From the NCBI GenBank assembly GCA_050299555.1, contig JBNKWA010000026.1, positions 1-64,000 of the forward strand: DNA of 64,000 nt. The letters are read 5' to 3'. This document shows positions 37,246 to 46,498 of this stretch, piece by piece. The notes below the pieces were generated by a model, which was given only the letters and a program-made list of their open reading frames with translations, made no database searches and was not told the origin of the DNA. Source of the stretch: JBNKWA01 sp050299555. GTDB lineage: Bacteria; Pseudomonadota; Alphaproteobacteria; Rhodobacterales; Rhodobacteraceae. Positions within the stretch are counted from its first letter, which is position 1. Every line of letters begins with the position of its first letter. The translations under genes were made by a program, and so were the position numbers.

Positions 37246-38190
37246 ATGGCACGGATCGCGGTGATCGGGGGGACCGGGCATGTGGGCACCTATCTGGTGC
37301 CGCGGCTGGTCGAGGCAGGCCACGACGTGGTGGTGGTCAGCCGCGGTGGCAGCGCCCCCTATCTGCCCCATTCCGCCTGGGAGCGGGTCGAGCGGGTCGC
37401 CCTCGACCGGGCCGAGGAGGATGCCGTCGGCCGCTTCGGTTCCGCCATGGCGGCGCTTGGCGCCGACGTGGTCGTCGACATGATCTGCTTCACCCCCGAC
37501 AGTGCCCGTCATCTTGCCGAGGCCCTGGCCGGCCGGGTCTCGCATCTGGTCCATGTGGGGACGATCTGGGTCCACGGCCACAGCCTGACCACGCCCACGC
37601 GCGAGGAAGACCCGCGGGCACCCTTCGGCGACTACGGCACCCAAAAGTCGGCCATCGAGGACATGCTGCTGGCGCTGGCTCGCCGGGGCGACCTGCCGGC
37701 GACGGTGGTGCGGCCCGGCCATATCGTCGGCCCCGGCTGGGCGCCGCTGAACCCAGCCGGCCACTTCAACCCGCAGGTCTTTCGCGACATCCGCGATGGC
37801 AAGACCCTGACGCTGCCGAATTTCGGGCTGGAGACCGTGCACCACGTCCATGCGGGCGACGTGGCCCAGGTGATCGAGCGCGCCATCGACCGCTGGTCGC
37901 AAAGCGTCGGCGAGGCCTTCAACGCGGTGTCGCCGGCGGCGATCACCCTGCGCGGCTACGCCGAGGCGATGTTCCGCTGGTTCGGCCACGAGCCGAAGCT
38001 GGAATTCCTGCCCTTCGACGACTGGAAGGCCACCGTTGCCGAGGACGACGCCCAGGCGACATGGGAACACATCGCCCGCAGCCCCTGCCATTCCATCGCC
38101 AAGGCCGAGCGGCTGCTGGGCTATGCGCCGCGCTACTCCAGCCTGCAGGCGGTGCAGGAAAGCGTGGGCGCGCTTCTGGCCGAAGGGTAA
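37246..38190 (+). CDS. NAD-dependent epimerase/dehydratase family protein
   Basis: This 314-residue protein is an extended-type short-chain dehydrogenase: GGTGHVG at residues 8-14 binds the cofactor, and YGTQK (about residue 130) holds the YxxxK catalytic pair. The remainder has a typical sugar-binding C-terminal part. It stands alone between pnp and phoB with no sugar-metabolism neighbours, so the substrate is not predictable. It converges on phoB with a 62-base gap. Confidence 0.85.
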   Translation: MARIAVIGGTGHVGTYLVPRLVEAGHDVVVVSRGGSAPYLPHSAWERVERVALDRAEEDAVGRFGSAMAALGADVVVDMICFTPDSARHLAEALAGRVSHLVHVGTIWVHGHSLTTPTREEDPRAPFGDYGTQKSAIEDMLLALARRGDLPATVVRPGHIVGPGWAPLNPAGHFNPQVFRDIRDGKTLTLPNFGLETVHHVHAGDVAQVIERAIDRWSQSVGEAFNAVSPAAITLRGYAEAMFRWFGHEPKLEFLPFDDWKATVAEDDAQATWEHIARSPCHSIAKAERLLGYAPRYSSLQAVQESVGALLAEG

Positions 38191-38252
38191 GCCTTGGCTC
38201 GTTCAGTCGCGCCGCCCGTCGCGGCCTTTCGCCCAGCCAAAGGCGGGGCCGG

Positions 38253-38951
38253 TCACGGGGCGGCGTAGGTCTCGTCCAGCGCATAGCCCGACGAGCGCAC
38301 GGTGCGGATCGGGTCGCGCTCGCCGCGCCGGTTCAGCGCCTTCCTGAGCCGCCCCACATGCACGTCCACGGTGCGGATCTCCACATAGACATCGGTGCCC
38401 CAGACCCGGTCGAGAAGCTGCTCGCGGCTGAACACCCGGCCCGGCCGCTGCATCAGCACGTCGAGAAGCCGGAACTCGGTCGGCCCAAGATGCACGTCGC
38501 GCGCGCCACGGCGGACCCGGCAGGTCTCGCGGTCGAGGACGATATCGGCGAAGGTCGCCACGTCGCCCGCCAGTGCCGGGCTCGACCGGCGCAGCACCGC
38601 CCGCATCCGGGCCACCAGCTCCGACATCGAGAACGGCTTGGTGACGTAGTCGTCGGCGCCGGTCTCCAGTCCGCGGATGCGATCCTCGGCTTCGCCGCGG
38701 GCGGTCAGCATGATGATCGGCAGCGACCGGGTGGCCGCCTGGGCTCGAAGCTGGCGGCAGATCTCGACGCCGGTGACATTGGGCAGCATCCAGTCGAGCA
38801 GCACCATGTCGGGCTTTTCCTCGTCCACCGCCATCAGCGCCTCGTCACCGTCGGCGACGGCGGCGACATGGAACCCTTCCTTGCCGAGATTGTACGAGAT
38901 GAGCTGGCTCAGCGCCTCCTCATCCTCAACCACCAGGACCTTCGCGCCCAT
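38253..38951 (-). CDS. phoB: Phosphate regulon response regulator PhoB
   Basis: This 232-residue regulator activates the Pho regulon under phosphate starvation. The receiver has Asp53 in LLDWMLPN and the conserved TKPFS lysine; the C-terminal winged helix includes VHLGPTEFRLLDVLMQRPGRVFS and the VDVHVGRLRKALN recognition helix. It is the last gene of phoR-pstSCAB-phoU-phoB, 32 bases after phoU. Confidence 0.96.
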   Translation of the reverse strand: MGAKVLVVEDEEALSQLISYNLGKEGFHVAAVADGDEALMAVDEEKPDMVLLDWMLPNVTGVEICRQLRAQAATRSLPIIMLTARGEAEDRIRGLETGADDYVTKPFSMSELVARMRAVLRRSSPALAGDVATFADIVLDRETCRVRRGARDVHLGPTEFRLLDVLMQRPGRVFSREQLLDRVWGTDVYVEIRTVDVHVGRLRKALNRRGERDPIRTVRSSGYALDETYAAP

Positions 38952-38983
38952 GCCTCAATCCTCGATCTTGCCTGCCACTGCCC

Positions 38984-39700
38984 CTACTCGGCTTCGAAGT
39001 CGGGGCCAAGGGGCTCGCCCTTGGGCCGATCGTCACCAAGCAACGTACCGGTCTTGATGTAATAGATCATCTCCGAGATGTGGGTGGTGTGGTCGCCGAT
39101 CCGCTCCAGGTTCTTGGCGATGAACAGAAGCTGCGCGCCGGCACCGATCATGCGGCTGTCCTCCATCATGTAGGTCACCACCTCGCGGAAGGCGGCATTG
39201 TACATCTCGTCGATCTCGACGTCGCGGTGCCAGACCGACACCGCCTTTTCGGTGTCGCCCGAGGCATAGGCGTCGAGCACGTCCGAAAGCTGCGCCAGCG
39301 TCTGCCGGCCCATGCGCAGCAGCGACGCGGTGATCGTCGGCTGTCGCCGCCGCGGCAGGGTCAGCACCCGCTTGGCGATGTTCTTGGCCAGATCGCCGAT
39401 CCGCTCCAGCGTCGAGCAGATCTTCAGGGCCGAGATCAGCACCCGCAGATCCTGCGCCATGGGCTGGCGCAGGGCGATGGTGGTGGTCGCCATCTGCTCG
39501 ATCTCGAACTCCATCGCGTCGACCCGCTTGTCGCGGACGATCACCTCTTCGGCGAGGCTGGCGTCGTGGGTCTCGATGGCGGTCAGCGATTTGGACAGCA
39601 GGTCCTCGGCCATGCCGCCCATCTCGGCGATCTTGGCCTGGATTTCCGTCAGGTCGTCGTCGAAGGCCGAAACGATGTGCTTGCGTGTGCTCACGTCCAT
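38984..39700 (-). CDS. phoU: Phosphate transport regulator PhoU
   Basis: This 238-residue helical protein links the Pst transporter to PhoR and restrains phosphate uptake and kinase activity when phosphate is plentiful. It has the two PhoU repeats with metal-binding motifs (EIEQMATTTIALRQPMAQDLR and the C-terminal NLERIGDHTTHISEM). Its start is five bases after the pstB stop. Confidence 0.96.
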   Translation of the reverse strand: MDVSTRKHIVSAFDDDLTEIQAKIAEMGGMAEDLLSKSLTAIETHDASLAEEVIVRDKRVDAMEFEIEQMATTTIALRQPMAQDLRVLISALKICSTLERIGDLAKNIAKRVLTLPRRRQPTITASLLRMGRQTLAQLSDVLDAYASGDTEKAVSVWHRDVEIDEMYNAAFREVVTYMMEDSRMIGAGAQLLFIAKNLERIGDHTTHISEMIYYIKTGTLLGDDRPKGEPLGPDFEAE

Positions 39701-39705
39701 CTCCC

Positions 39706-40518
39706 TCAGCCGAAGCGGCCGGTAATGTAGTCCTGAGTCCGCTGGTCGTCAGGATTGGTGAAGATCTTCTGGGTGTCGCCGTATTCCACCATGATGCCGA
39801 TGTGGAAGAAGGCGGTCTTCTGGCTGACGCGCGCCGCCTGCTGCATCGAATGGGTCACGATCACCACCGCCAGGCTTTCCCGCAATTCGGCGATCAGTTC
39901 CTCGATCTGCGCCGTGGCGATGGGGTCGAGCGCCGAGCACGGCTCGTCCATCAACAGCACCTCGGGGTGGGTGGCGATCGCCCGCGCGATGCACAGCCGC
40001 TGCTGCTGGCCGCCGGAAAGGCCGGTGCCCGGCTCCTTCAGCCGGTCCTTGACCTCTTCCCACAGCGCCGCCTTCTTCAGCGAGTCCTCGACGATGTCGT
40101 CGAGATCGGCCCTGGAGGCAGCCAGCCCGTGAATGCGCGGGCCGTAGGCGACGTTGTCGTAGATCGACTTGGGGAACGGGTTCGGCTTCTGGAACACCAT
40201 GCCCACCTGCGCCCTGAGCAGCACCGGATCGATGGACGGGTCGTTGATGTCCTGCCCGTCCATGGTGATGGCACCTGAGACCCGGCAGATCGGGATGGTG
40301 TCGTTCATCCTGTTGAGGCAGCGCAGGAAGGTCGACTTGCCGCAGCCCGAGGGGCCGATGAGGGCGGTCACCGTGCGATCGAGGATGTCGACGGTGACGT
40401 CCTTGATGGCCTGCTTCTCGCCATAGAAGACATCGACGCCCCGGGCGCTGATCTTGACCTCGTCGGTTCGCACGTCGCCATCGGTCATCATGGCATAATT
40501 CATGACAGCACCTTCCAT
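39706..40518 (-). CDS. pstB: Phosphate ABC transporter ATP-binding protein PstB
   Basis: This 270-residue ATPase drives phosphate uptake. Motifs are Walker A GPSGCGKST (55-63), the PstB-typical KPNPFPKSIYDNVAYGPR, LSGGQ (167-171) and Walker B LLMDEP (188-193). The ATG at 40518 has a strong GGAGGTGG ribosome-binding site; a second ATG with a good site 15 bases downstream could give a shorter form. It lies three bases after pstA. Confidence 0.97.
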   Translation of the reverse strand: MEGAVMNYAMMTDGDVRTDEVKISARGVDVFYGEKQAIKDVTVDILDRTVTALIGPSGCGKSTFLRCLNRMNDTIPICRVSGAITMDGQDINDPSIDPVLLRAQVGMVFQKPNPFPKSIYDNVAYGPRIHGLAASRADLDDIVEDSLKKAALWEEVKDRLKEPGTGLSGGQQQRLCIARAIATHPEVLLMDEPCSALDPIATAQIEELIAELRESLAVVIVTHSMQQAARVSQKTAFFHIGIMVEYGDTQKIFTNPDDQRTQDYITGRFG

Positions 40519-40521
40519 GTC

Positions 40522-41868
40522 TTACCACCTCCGCTCGAAGCGGCGGCGAAGCAGCACCGCTGTCGCATTCATCGCGACGAGGAATACCAGCAGCACGATG
40601 ATCGCGCCCGACGCCCGCTCGACAAAGGCCGGATCGGCCCGCTGGGTCCAGTTGTAGACCTGCACCGGCAGCGCCGCGGCGGGGTCGAAAAGCCCCTCGG
40701 GCGGTGCCGCGGGAAACTCCCGCACGAAAGCCACCATGCCGATCAGCAGCAGCGGCGCGGTCTCGCCCAGTGCCTGGCCGAGGCTGATGATCAGGCCGGT
40801 CAGGATGCCCGGCGCGGCCAGCGGCAGCACGTGGTGGAATACCGACTGCATCTTCGACGCACCGACCCCCAGCGCCGCCTCGCGGATCGACGGCGGCACC
40901 GCCGACAGCGCTGCCCGCGCCGGAATGATGATCCGCGGCAGCGTCATCAGCGTCAGCACCAGCCCGCCGACCAGCGGCGCCGACTGCGGAAGGCCGAAGA
41001 CGTTGATGAACACCGACAACCCGAGGATGCCGTAGACGATCGACGGCACCGCGGCGAGGTTGGAGATGTTCACCTCGATCAGGTCGGTGAAGCGGTTCTT
41101 CGACGCGAACTCCTCGAGGTAGATCGCCGCCGCCACGCCGATGGGAAGTGACACGCACAGCACCACCAGCATCATGTAGGCCGACCCGAGGATGGCGACG
41201 CCAAGGCCCGCCGCCTCGGGCCGCTTCTCCGAGGCGTCGGGCGCCGTCAGGAACCCCCAGTTGAAGCTGCGGCCGGCGATGCCGCGTTCCACCAGCGCAT
41301 CGGTCAGATGCAGTTGCGCCGGCGAGACCAGCTTGTCGTTCGCGGCGCTGTCATAGGTCACCCGGCCCTTCAGGTAGCCGTCGATGCGTCCGTTCGCCAG
41401 CACCGTCACCGGGATCGTCTGCCCGATCAGGTCCGGGTTGGCCAGCACCCGGTCGCGCAACGCGGCTGCCGCCTCACCGGATATCATCTTGCCGATATCC
41501 TTGTCGGTCAGGCCCTCGATGCCCAGGTCGAGCCCGCTCACCGTCTCGGCCAGGGCCCGGTCCAGCACCTTGGCGTAGCCGATGGTGGTGACCTTGGCCA
41601 TCTCGTCCCGGTCGCGGTTGCCGCTCTTGTCCAGGGCCGCCGCGTCGAGCGTCACGTCGAAGGTGATGCTGGTCTGGGTGAAGGCGCTGTAGCCCTTGGC
41701 CACGATGGTGACCAGCAGGATCACCAGAAAGGCAATGGCGACGCTGATGGCGGCAATGCCGTACAGCTGAAAGCGTCTTTCGGCGGCACGGCGCTTGCCC
41801 AGGAGTTCCCGGTTCTGTCCCGCACGCAGGCGCGGCCCGGCGGGACCGCCAAGGGTCGCTTCGCTCAT
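40522..41868 (-). CDS. pstA: Phosphate ABC transporter permease PstA (long form)
   Basis: This 448-residue permease has an N-terminal extension of about 170 residues with one membrane helix and a periplasmic region (the DUF3333-type extension of alphaproteobacterial PstA), followed by the usual six-helix permease domain with the EAA loop EAALGVGASKMQSVFHHVLPLA. It overlaps pstC by ATGA. Compared with the ~300-residue E. coli protein it is long, but normal for this group. Confidence 0.95.
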   Translation of the reverse strand: MSEATLGGPAGPRLRAGQNRELLGKRRAAERRFQLYGIAAISVAIAFLVILLVTIVAKGYSAFTQTSITFDVTLDAAALDKSGNRDRDEMAKVTTIGYAKVLDRALAETVSGLDLGIEGLTDKDIGKMISGEAAAALRDRVLANPDLIGQTIPVTVLANGRIDGYLKGRVTYDSAANDKLVSPAQLHLTDALVERGIAGRSFNWGFLTAPDASEKRPEAAGLGVAILGSAYMMLVVLCVSLPIGVAAAIYLEEFASKNRFTDLIEVNISNLAAVPSIVYGILGLSVFINVFGLPQSAPLVGGLVLTLMTLPRIIIPARAALSAVPPSIREAALGVGASKMQSVFHHVLPLAAPGILTGLIISLGQALGETAPLLLIGMVAFVREFPAAPPEGLFDPAAALPVQVYNWTQRADPAFVERASGAIIVLLVFLVAMNATAVLLRRRFERRW

Positions 41869-43325
41869 TCGTACTGCTCCTGGTACCGGCGCACGATGTG
41901 CAGCGCAATGATGTTCAGGCCCAGCGTGATGACGAACAGCGTCATGCCGAGCGCGAAGGCCACCAGCGTCTCGGGCGAGGCGAATTCGGTGTCGCCGGTC
42001 AGCTGGCTGACGATCTTGACGGTGATGGTCGTCATCGCCTCGAACGGATTGAGGCTGAGCTTGGCCGCGGCGCCGGCGCCCATGACCACGATCATGGTCT
42101 CGCCGATGGCGCGGCTCGCAGCCAGAAGGATGGCGCCGACGATGCCCGGCAGCGCGGCGGGGATGATCACCTGGCGCACCGTCTCGGACTGGGTGGCGCC
42201 GAGGCCGTAGGACCCGTCCCGCATCGCCTGCGGCACCGCGTTGATGACGTCGTCCGACAAGGACGAGACGAACGGGATCAGCATGATCCCCATCACCAGC
42301 CCCGCCGTCATCACCGAGGACGAGGACGAGCCCAGCCCGAGCGGCTGCGCGAAGTAGTCGCGCAGGATCGGCCCCACGGTGATCAGCGCGAACAGGCCGT
42401 AGACGATGGTCGGGATGCCGGCGAGGATCTCCAGCGCCGGCTTGGCGGTCGCGCGCAGCCTCGGCGAGGCGTATTCGGCCATGTAGATGGCCGCCATCAA
42501 CCCGATCGGCACCGCCACCAGCAGCGCCACGAACGAGATGAAAAGCGTGCCCCACAGCAGCGGAATGACGCCGAGGTCGGAGCCGCCGCGGAACTGCGGG
42601 TTCCAGGTGAGGTTGAAGAAGAAATCCCCGGCCGGATACAGCCGGAAGAAGTGCAGCGTCTCGAACAGAAGCGACAGGACGATCCCGAGCGTGGTCAGGA
42701 TGGCCACCGATGAGCACAGGATCAGCAGCGCCTTGACGGTGCCTTCCGACACGTTGCGGGCGCGATAGTCGGGCGTGATCCGCCGATAGGCCAGCACCGC
42801 GCCGCCAAGGCTGAGGACCAGTACCACCAGCGCCATCGCGCTGCCGCCCAGGCCGGTCAGGCGGCGGTATTCCCTGGCCGCGTCGAAGACGCCCGGCTCG
42901 ATGTCGGACCCGACCGCGACGCCGACCTCGGCCAGGCGCCCGCGCACGTCGGTCAGATCGGCCCGCATGTTGGCGATGTCGACGTCACTGGCGCCCCCCT
43001 TGGCCACCAACTGGTCGAGGCCGCCGGAGATCCGGCGCACGTCGCTCATCACCAGGCTGCGCGACGAACCGTCGGCGATGTCGGCCGGGTCGATCAGCGA
43101 CGACACCCGGCTTTCGATCAGCGCCGGCTGCAGCAGCAGCCACACGATCATGACCAGCAGCGCCGGCACAGCGGCGAAAAGCGCCACGGACTGCCCATAG
43201 TAGCCGGGCAGCGAATGCAGGCGCCGGATATCGCCGCCCGCGCCCTGCAGCGAACGCCGGCGGCCGAGGACATAGCCGGCCGCCGCAATGGCGAGCACGA
43301 TCAGAACGACGAGCCCGATATTCAT
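41865..43325 (-). CDS. pstC: Phosphate ABC transporter permease PstC (long form)
   Basis: This 486-residue permease has an N-terminal region with extra helices (about residues 1-25, 50-70 and around 160) and a periplasmic loop, then the permease domain with the EAA loop DGSYGLGATQSETVRQVIIPAALPG. The long form is typical for alphaproteobacteria. I chose the ATG at 43325 (MNIGLVV) since it begins the first helix and follows a G-rich site; an ATG 15 bases earlier is possible. It lies 61 bases after pstS. Confidence 0.95.
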   Translation of the reverse strand: MNIGLVVLIVLAIAAAGYVLGRRRSLQGAGGDIRRLHSLPGYYGQSVALFAAVPALLVMIVWLLLQPALIESRVSSLIDPADIADGSSRSLVMSDVRRISGGLDQLVAKGGASDVDIANMRADLTDVRGRLAEVGVAVGSDIEPGVFDAAREYRRLTGLGGSAMALVVLVLSLGGAVLAYRRITPDYRARNVSEGTVKALLILCSSVAILTTLGIVLSLLFETLHFFRLYPAGDFFFNLTWNPQFRGGSDLGVIPLLWGTLFISFVALLVAVPIGLMAAIYMAEYASPRLRATAKPALEILAGIPTIVYGLFALITVGPILRDYFAQPLGLGSSSSSVMTAGLVMGIMLIPFVSSLSDDVINAVPQAMRDGSYGLGATQSETVRQVIIPAALPGIVGAILLAASRAIGETMIVVMGAGAAAKLSLNPFEAMTTITVKIVSQLTGDTEFASPETLVAFALGMTLFVITLGLNIIALHIVRRYQEQYE

Positions 43326-43386
43326 TCCACCACCCCCCAAGGCAGATCGGCGGGCGGCACCGGATGGCGCCGCCCACGCGTCTCGA

Positions 43387-44421
43387 TCAGTTCAGCGGTT
43401 CCATCGGGGTCTCGGCCGCAACCATCTCCTGGGTGCTGGAAAGCTCCGGATCCGAGACCAGGCCGTATTCGGCCAGCGGGCCGTCCGGGCCGGCCATGTC
43501 GTCGGAAACGAAGAACTCCACGTATTCCTTCAGGCCCGGGATCACGCCCAGATGCGCCGCCTTGACGTAGAAGTAGAGCGGCCGCGACACCGGGTACTCG
43601 CCCGAGGCGATCGACTCGGTCGAGGGGGTGACGCCCGACATCGTTGCCACCTGCAGCTTGTCGGTGTTGTTCTCATAGAACGACAGGCCGAACACGCCCA
43701 CCGCCTCGGGGTTGGCGGCCAGCCGCGACAGCGTCTCGGTATAGTCGCCGTCGATATCCACCGATACGCCGTCGGTGCGCAGCGTCGTGCAGCCGGCCTC
43801 GGCGTCGTCCTCGGACATGCCTGCATCGAGCATCGCCTGCATGGCGCCCGACTGCTCGCAGCCAGCCAGGATCACCTTCTCGTCGAAGACTTCGCGGGTG
43901 CCGTGCTTGGTGCCCGGGATGAAGGCCAGGATCGGCAGGTCCGGCAGCTCCGGATTGACGTCGCTCCAGCTCTGGCTGGCATTGTCGACCAGTGCGCCGT
44001 CGCTGACCACCTTGGCGGCGATGGCGTTGTACCAGTCGGCCGGGGTGAAGGCGAAGGCGTCGCCGTTGATGTCCGAGGCGAAGACGATGCCGTCATAGCC
44101 GATCCGGACCTCGAGGATGTCGGTGACGCCGTTCTCGGCGCAAAGGTCGATATCGGACTGCTTGATCCGGCTCGACGAGTTGGCGATGTCGATGGTGTTC
44201 TCGCCGACGCCCTCGCAGAGCTTCTTGCGCCCGGCGCCCGAGCCGCCACCCTCCACGACCGGCGTCGGAAAGTCGAAGTTCTCGCCAAAGGCTTCGGCGA
44301 CGATGCCGGCATAGGGAAGAACGGTCGACGAACCGGCGATCTGGATCTGATCGCGGGCCGAGGCGGTACCGGCGGCTGCCGCGGCGGCTGCCGCGATGGC
44401 AAGCGCATGCTTGATTTTCAC
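43387..44421 (-). CDS. pstS: Phosphate-binding periplasmic protein PstS
   Basis: This 344-residue protein binds phosphate in the periplasm. It has a signal peptide rich in alanine and the phosphate-binding motifs IAGSSTVLPYA and VEGGGSGAGRKKLCEG, plus a later GTREVFDE. A GTG start at 44421 follows GGAG by about eight bases and begins directly at the signal peptide. Upstream is an array of PhoB-like half-sites, so pstSCAB-phoU-phoB has its own phosphate-controlled promoter in addition to any transcription from phoR. Confidence 0.95.
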   Translation of the reverse strand: MKIKHALAIAAAAAAAAGTASARDQIQIAGSSTVLPYAGIVAEAFGENFDFPTPVVEGGGSGAGRKKLCEGVGENTIDIANSSSRIKQSDIDLCAENGVTDILEVRIGYDGIVFASDINGDAFAFTPADWYNAIAAKVVSDGALVDNASQSWSDVNPELPDLPILAFIPGTKHGTREVFDEKVILAGCEQSGAMQAMLDAGMSEDDAEAGCTTLRTDGVSVDIDGDYTETLSRLAANPEAVGVFGLSFYENNTDKLQVATMSGVTPSTESIASGEYPVSRPLYFYVKAAHLGVIPGLKEYVEFFVSDDMAGPDGPLAEYGLVSDPELSSTQEMVAAETPMEPLN

Positions 44422-44509
44422 GAGACTACTCCGAGTGGATGATTTTGTGTCTTGTGCAGGCACACGGCCCGCTGGTCAGCACACTAGGATCACTACTGTG
44501 CAGTTCTAT

Positions 44510-44547
44510 TACACCTGAGTGACGCTTTTGCGACACTTCAAGACACT
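44510..44547 (-). promoter_or_regulatory. PhoB box array before pstS
   Basis: Read on the minus strand, GTGTC, GTGTC, GCGTC and GTGTA follow each other at intervals of 10, 11 and 11 bases, with a CAC after the third. PhoB binds direct repeats of a TGTCA-like half-site spaced 11 bases, so this looks like two adjacent Pho boxes. It lies about 90-125 bases upstream of the pstS start and 11 bases past the phoR stop. Confidence 0.7.
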
Positions 44548-44558
44548 GTAATTGATGG

Positions 44559-45851
44559 CTATTCTGCCGCGCGCAGGGATTCCGGCTCTGCTTTCGCGCC
44601 GTCCTCGGCGGGCTTCAGCCAGATGGTGAATCGGCTGCCCTTGCCCTCGGTGGACTGGATATCCAGCGCGCCGCCATGGCGGTTGAGGATGTGCTTGCAG
44701 ATCGCCAGGCCAAGGCCGGTGCCGCCCTTGTCGCGGCTTGCGGACTTGCTGACGCGGTAAAAGCGCTCGGTCAGCCGCGGCAGGTGCTCGCGGGCGATGC
44801 CGGGGCCGTTGTCGGCGATGGTGACGCCGGTCATCCCCGGATGGCGCGGGTCGCGCACGGCGATCAGCGCCTCGACCGCCTTGCCGGATCCGGAATACTT
44901 GATGGCATTCTCAAGCAGGTTGACGATCACCTGTTGCAGCTGGTCGCGGTCGCCCTTGACCCGCGGCTCCGGATCGGCGGCGTCGAGCGCCAGCGTCAGC
45001 GTCACGCCGGCCTGTCTGGCCAGCGGCTCCACCAGGGCCGCGGCATCGCGGACGACCTGATAGAGCGGCAGCACCTCGGCCGGCCGGTCATGGGCGCTCA
45101 GCTCGATCCGGGACAGCGACAGCAGGTCGTCGATCAGCCGCTGCATGCGCGACGCCTGCCGTTCCATGATGTCGAGGAACCTGACGCGCGCCTCGGCATC
45201 GTCCCGCGCATGACCCTTCAGGGTCTCGATATAGCCGATGATCGAGGCCAGCGGCGTTCGCAGCTCGTGGCTGGCATTGGCGACGAAATCCGAGCGCATC
45301 TTCAGCGCCGCGCGCTCGCGGGTGTAATCCTCGATGACCACCAGCACGCGGCGCGCATGGCCGCCGGGCTCGCCCTCCGGCACCGAAAGATGCAACTCGA
45401 GGCTGCGGTTGTGGCCCTGTCCGCCGATCGTCGTGACCGAGCGCGGCTTGCCGTCGGCGCGGATGGCCGCCAGTGCTTCGATGAAGGCGGGCGCACGGAT
45501 CACGCCGCTGATCGGCGCCCCGGTCACCGCCGGGGGAAACAGGGCGGCGGCGGCGGCATTGGCATAATCGAGCCGCCCGCCTTCGCCGATCAGCAGCAGC
45601 GGCAGGGGCAGCGAGCCGGCGATACGCCAGCCCAGACCCTGCGCCGACACCTCGGCGCGCGGTGCCTCGGTCACGCCCGCCGGATCGCTGTCATGCTGCC
45701 GGGCAGGGCGCCGCACCAGCCAGCCGACGGCGAACACCGCCACCACGATTCCGGCGGCGACGGCGGCTGGCGCCCCCAACGCGGACGCTACCCCGGCACC
45801 TGCTGCCGTCGCGGCCGCAAGTGCGATATAGTTTGTACCTGAAAGCTGCAC
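44559..45851 (-). CDS. phoR: Phosphate regulon sensor kinase PhoR
   Basis: This 430-residue kinase phosphorylates PhoB. Two hydrophobic segments lie at about residues 7-26 and 29-46, a PAS-like domain at about 75-185, the dimerisation helix with His195 in ASHELRTPLASIIGYIE, and the ATPase domain with the N box LLENAIKYS, GVTIADNGPGI and GTGLGLAICKHI. The GTG start has no strong ribosome-binding site. It is the first gene of the Pho cluster and diverges from the DUF1178 gene. Confidence 0.93.
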   Translation of the reverse strand: MQLSGTNYIALAAATAAGAGVASALGAPAAVAAGIVVAVFAVGWLVRRPARQHDSDPAGVTEAPRAEVSAQGLGWRIAGSLPLPLLLIGEGGRLDYANAAAAALFPPAVTGAPISGVIRAPAFIEALAAIRADGKPRSVTTIGGQGHNRSLELHLSVPEGEPGGHARRVLVVIEDYTRERAALKMRSDFVANASHELRTPLASIIGYIETLKGHARDDAEARVRFLDIMERQASRMQRLIDDLLSLSRIELSAHDRPAEVLPLYQVVRDAAALVEPLARQAGVTLTLALDAADPEPRVKGDRDQLQQVIVNLLENAIKYSGSGKAVEALIAVRDPRHPGMTGVTIADNGPGIAREHLPRLTERFYRVSKSASRDKGGTGLGLAICKHILNRHGGALDIQSTEGKGSRFTIWLKPAEDGAKAEPESLRAAE

Positions 45852-45972
45852 TGCCGATGCGTTTGTCTGTTTGTTGGGCCATCATAGCAGTTTCCGCCAA
45901 CGCCATGAAGCAGGATTGCTTTCACGAAGATGACTTATATCTGATGATGCGGGGCAATTGCGGGCAGTACCG

Positions 45973-46386
45973 ATGATCCGATTCTCGCTCAAATGCGACC
46001 ACGGCCACAGCTTTGACAGCTGGTTCAGTTCCAACGCCGATTTCGAGCGGCTGGAGGCGGGCGGTCTTTTGTCGTGCAGCGTCTGCGGCAGCGCCGCGGT
46101 GCAAAAGTCGCTGATGGCGCCGAGCGTGCGGCCCAATCCCGACGAACGGCCGCTGTCCGGCCCTGCCTCGCCGGCCGAACAGGCGATGCGCGAGCTGCGC
46201 CGCAAGATCGAGGCAACGTCCGAGAACGTGGGCACCAACTTCGCCACCGAGGCGCGCCGCATCCATGAGGGCGAGGCGCCCGAGCGGCCGATCCATGGCA
46301 AGGCGCGCGTCCGCGACGCGGCCGAGCTGGTCCGCGACGGCATTCCGGTGGCGCCGCTGCCCTGGGGCGACGGCGAGACCAACTGA
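45973..46386 (+). CDS. DUF1178 family protein
   Basis: This 137-residue protein has the DUF1178 pattern: MIRFSLKCDHGHSFDSWFSS with a zinc-ribbon-like pair (Cys8 and the CSVCG motif) and the C-terminal GIPVAPLP end. The family is nearly universal in alphaproteobacteria and has no established function; the cysteines suggest zinc binding. It diverges from phoR and precedes lysC by 112 bases. Confidence 0.9.
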   Translation: MIRFSLKCDHGHSFDSWFSSNADFERLEAGGLLSCSVCGSAAVQKSLMAPSVRPNPDERPLSGPASPAEQAMRELRRKIEATSENVGTNFATEARRIHEGEAPERPIHGKARVRDAAELVRDGIPVAPLPWGDGETN

Positions 46387-46498
46387 CGCTGTTCGCGCCC
46401 GCCCGGGCACCGTTCGCTGACCTTGCGTCGCTTGCAGCCACCGCCCGCCTGACATAAGACGCCGCCACGTCTTGTCACCTTCCGGGCACCGTTTCCCC

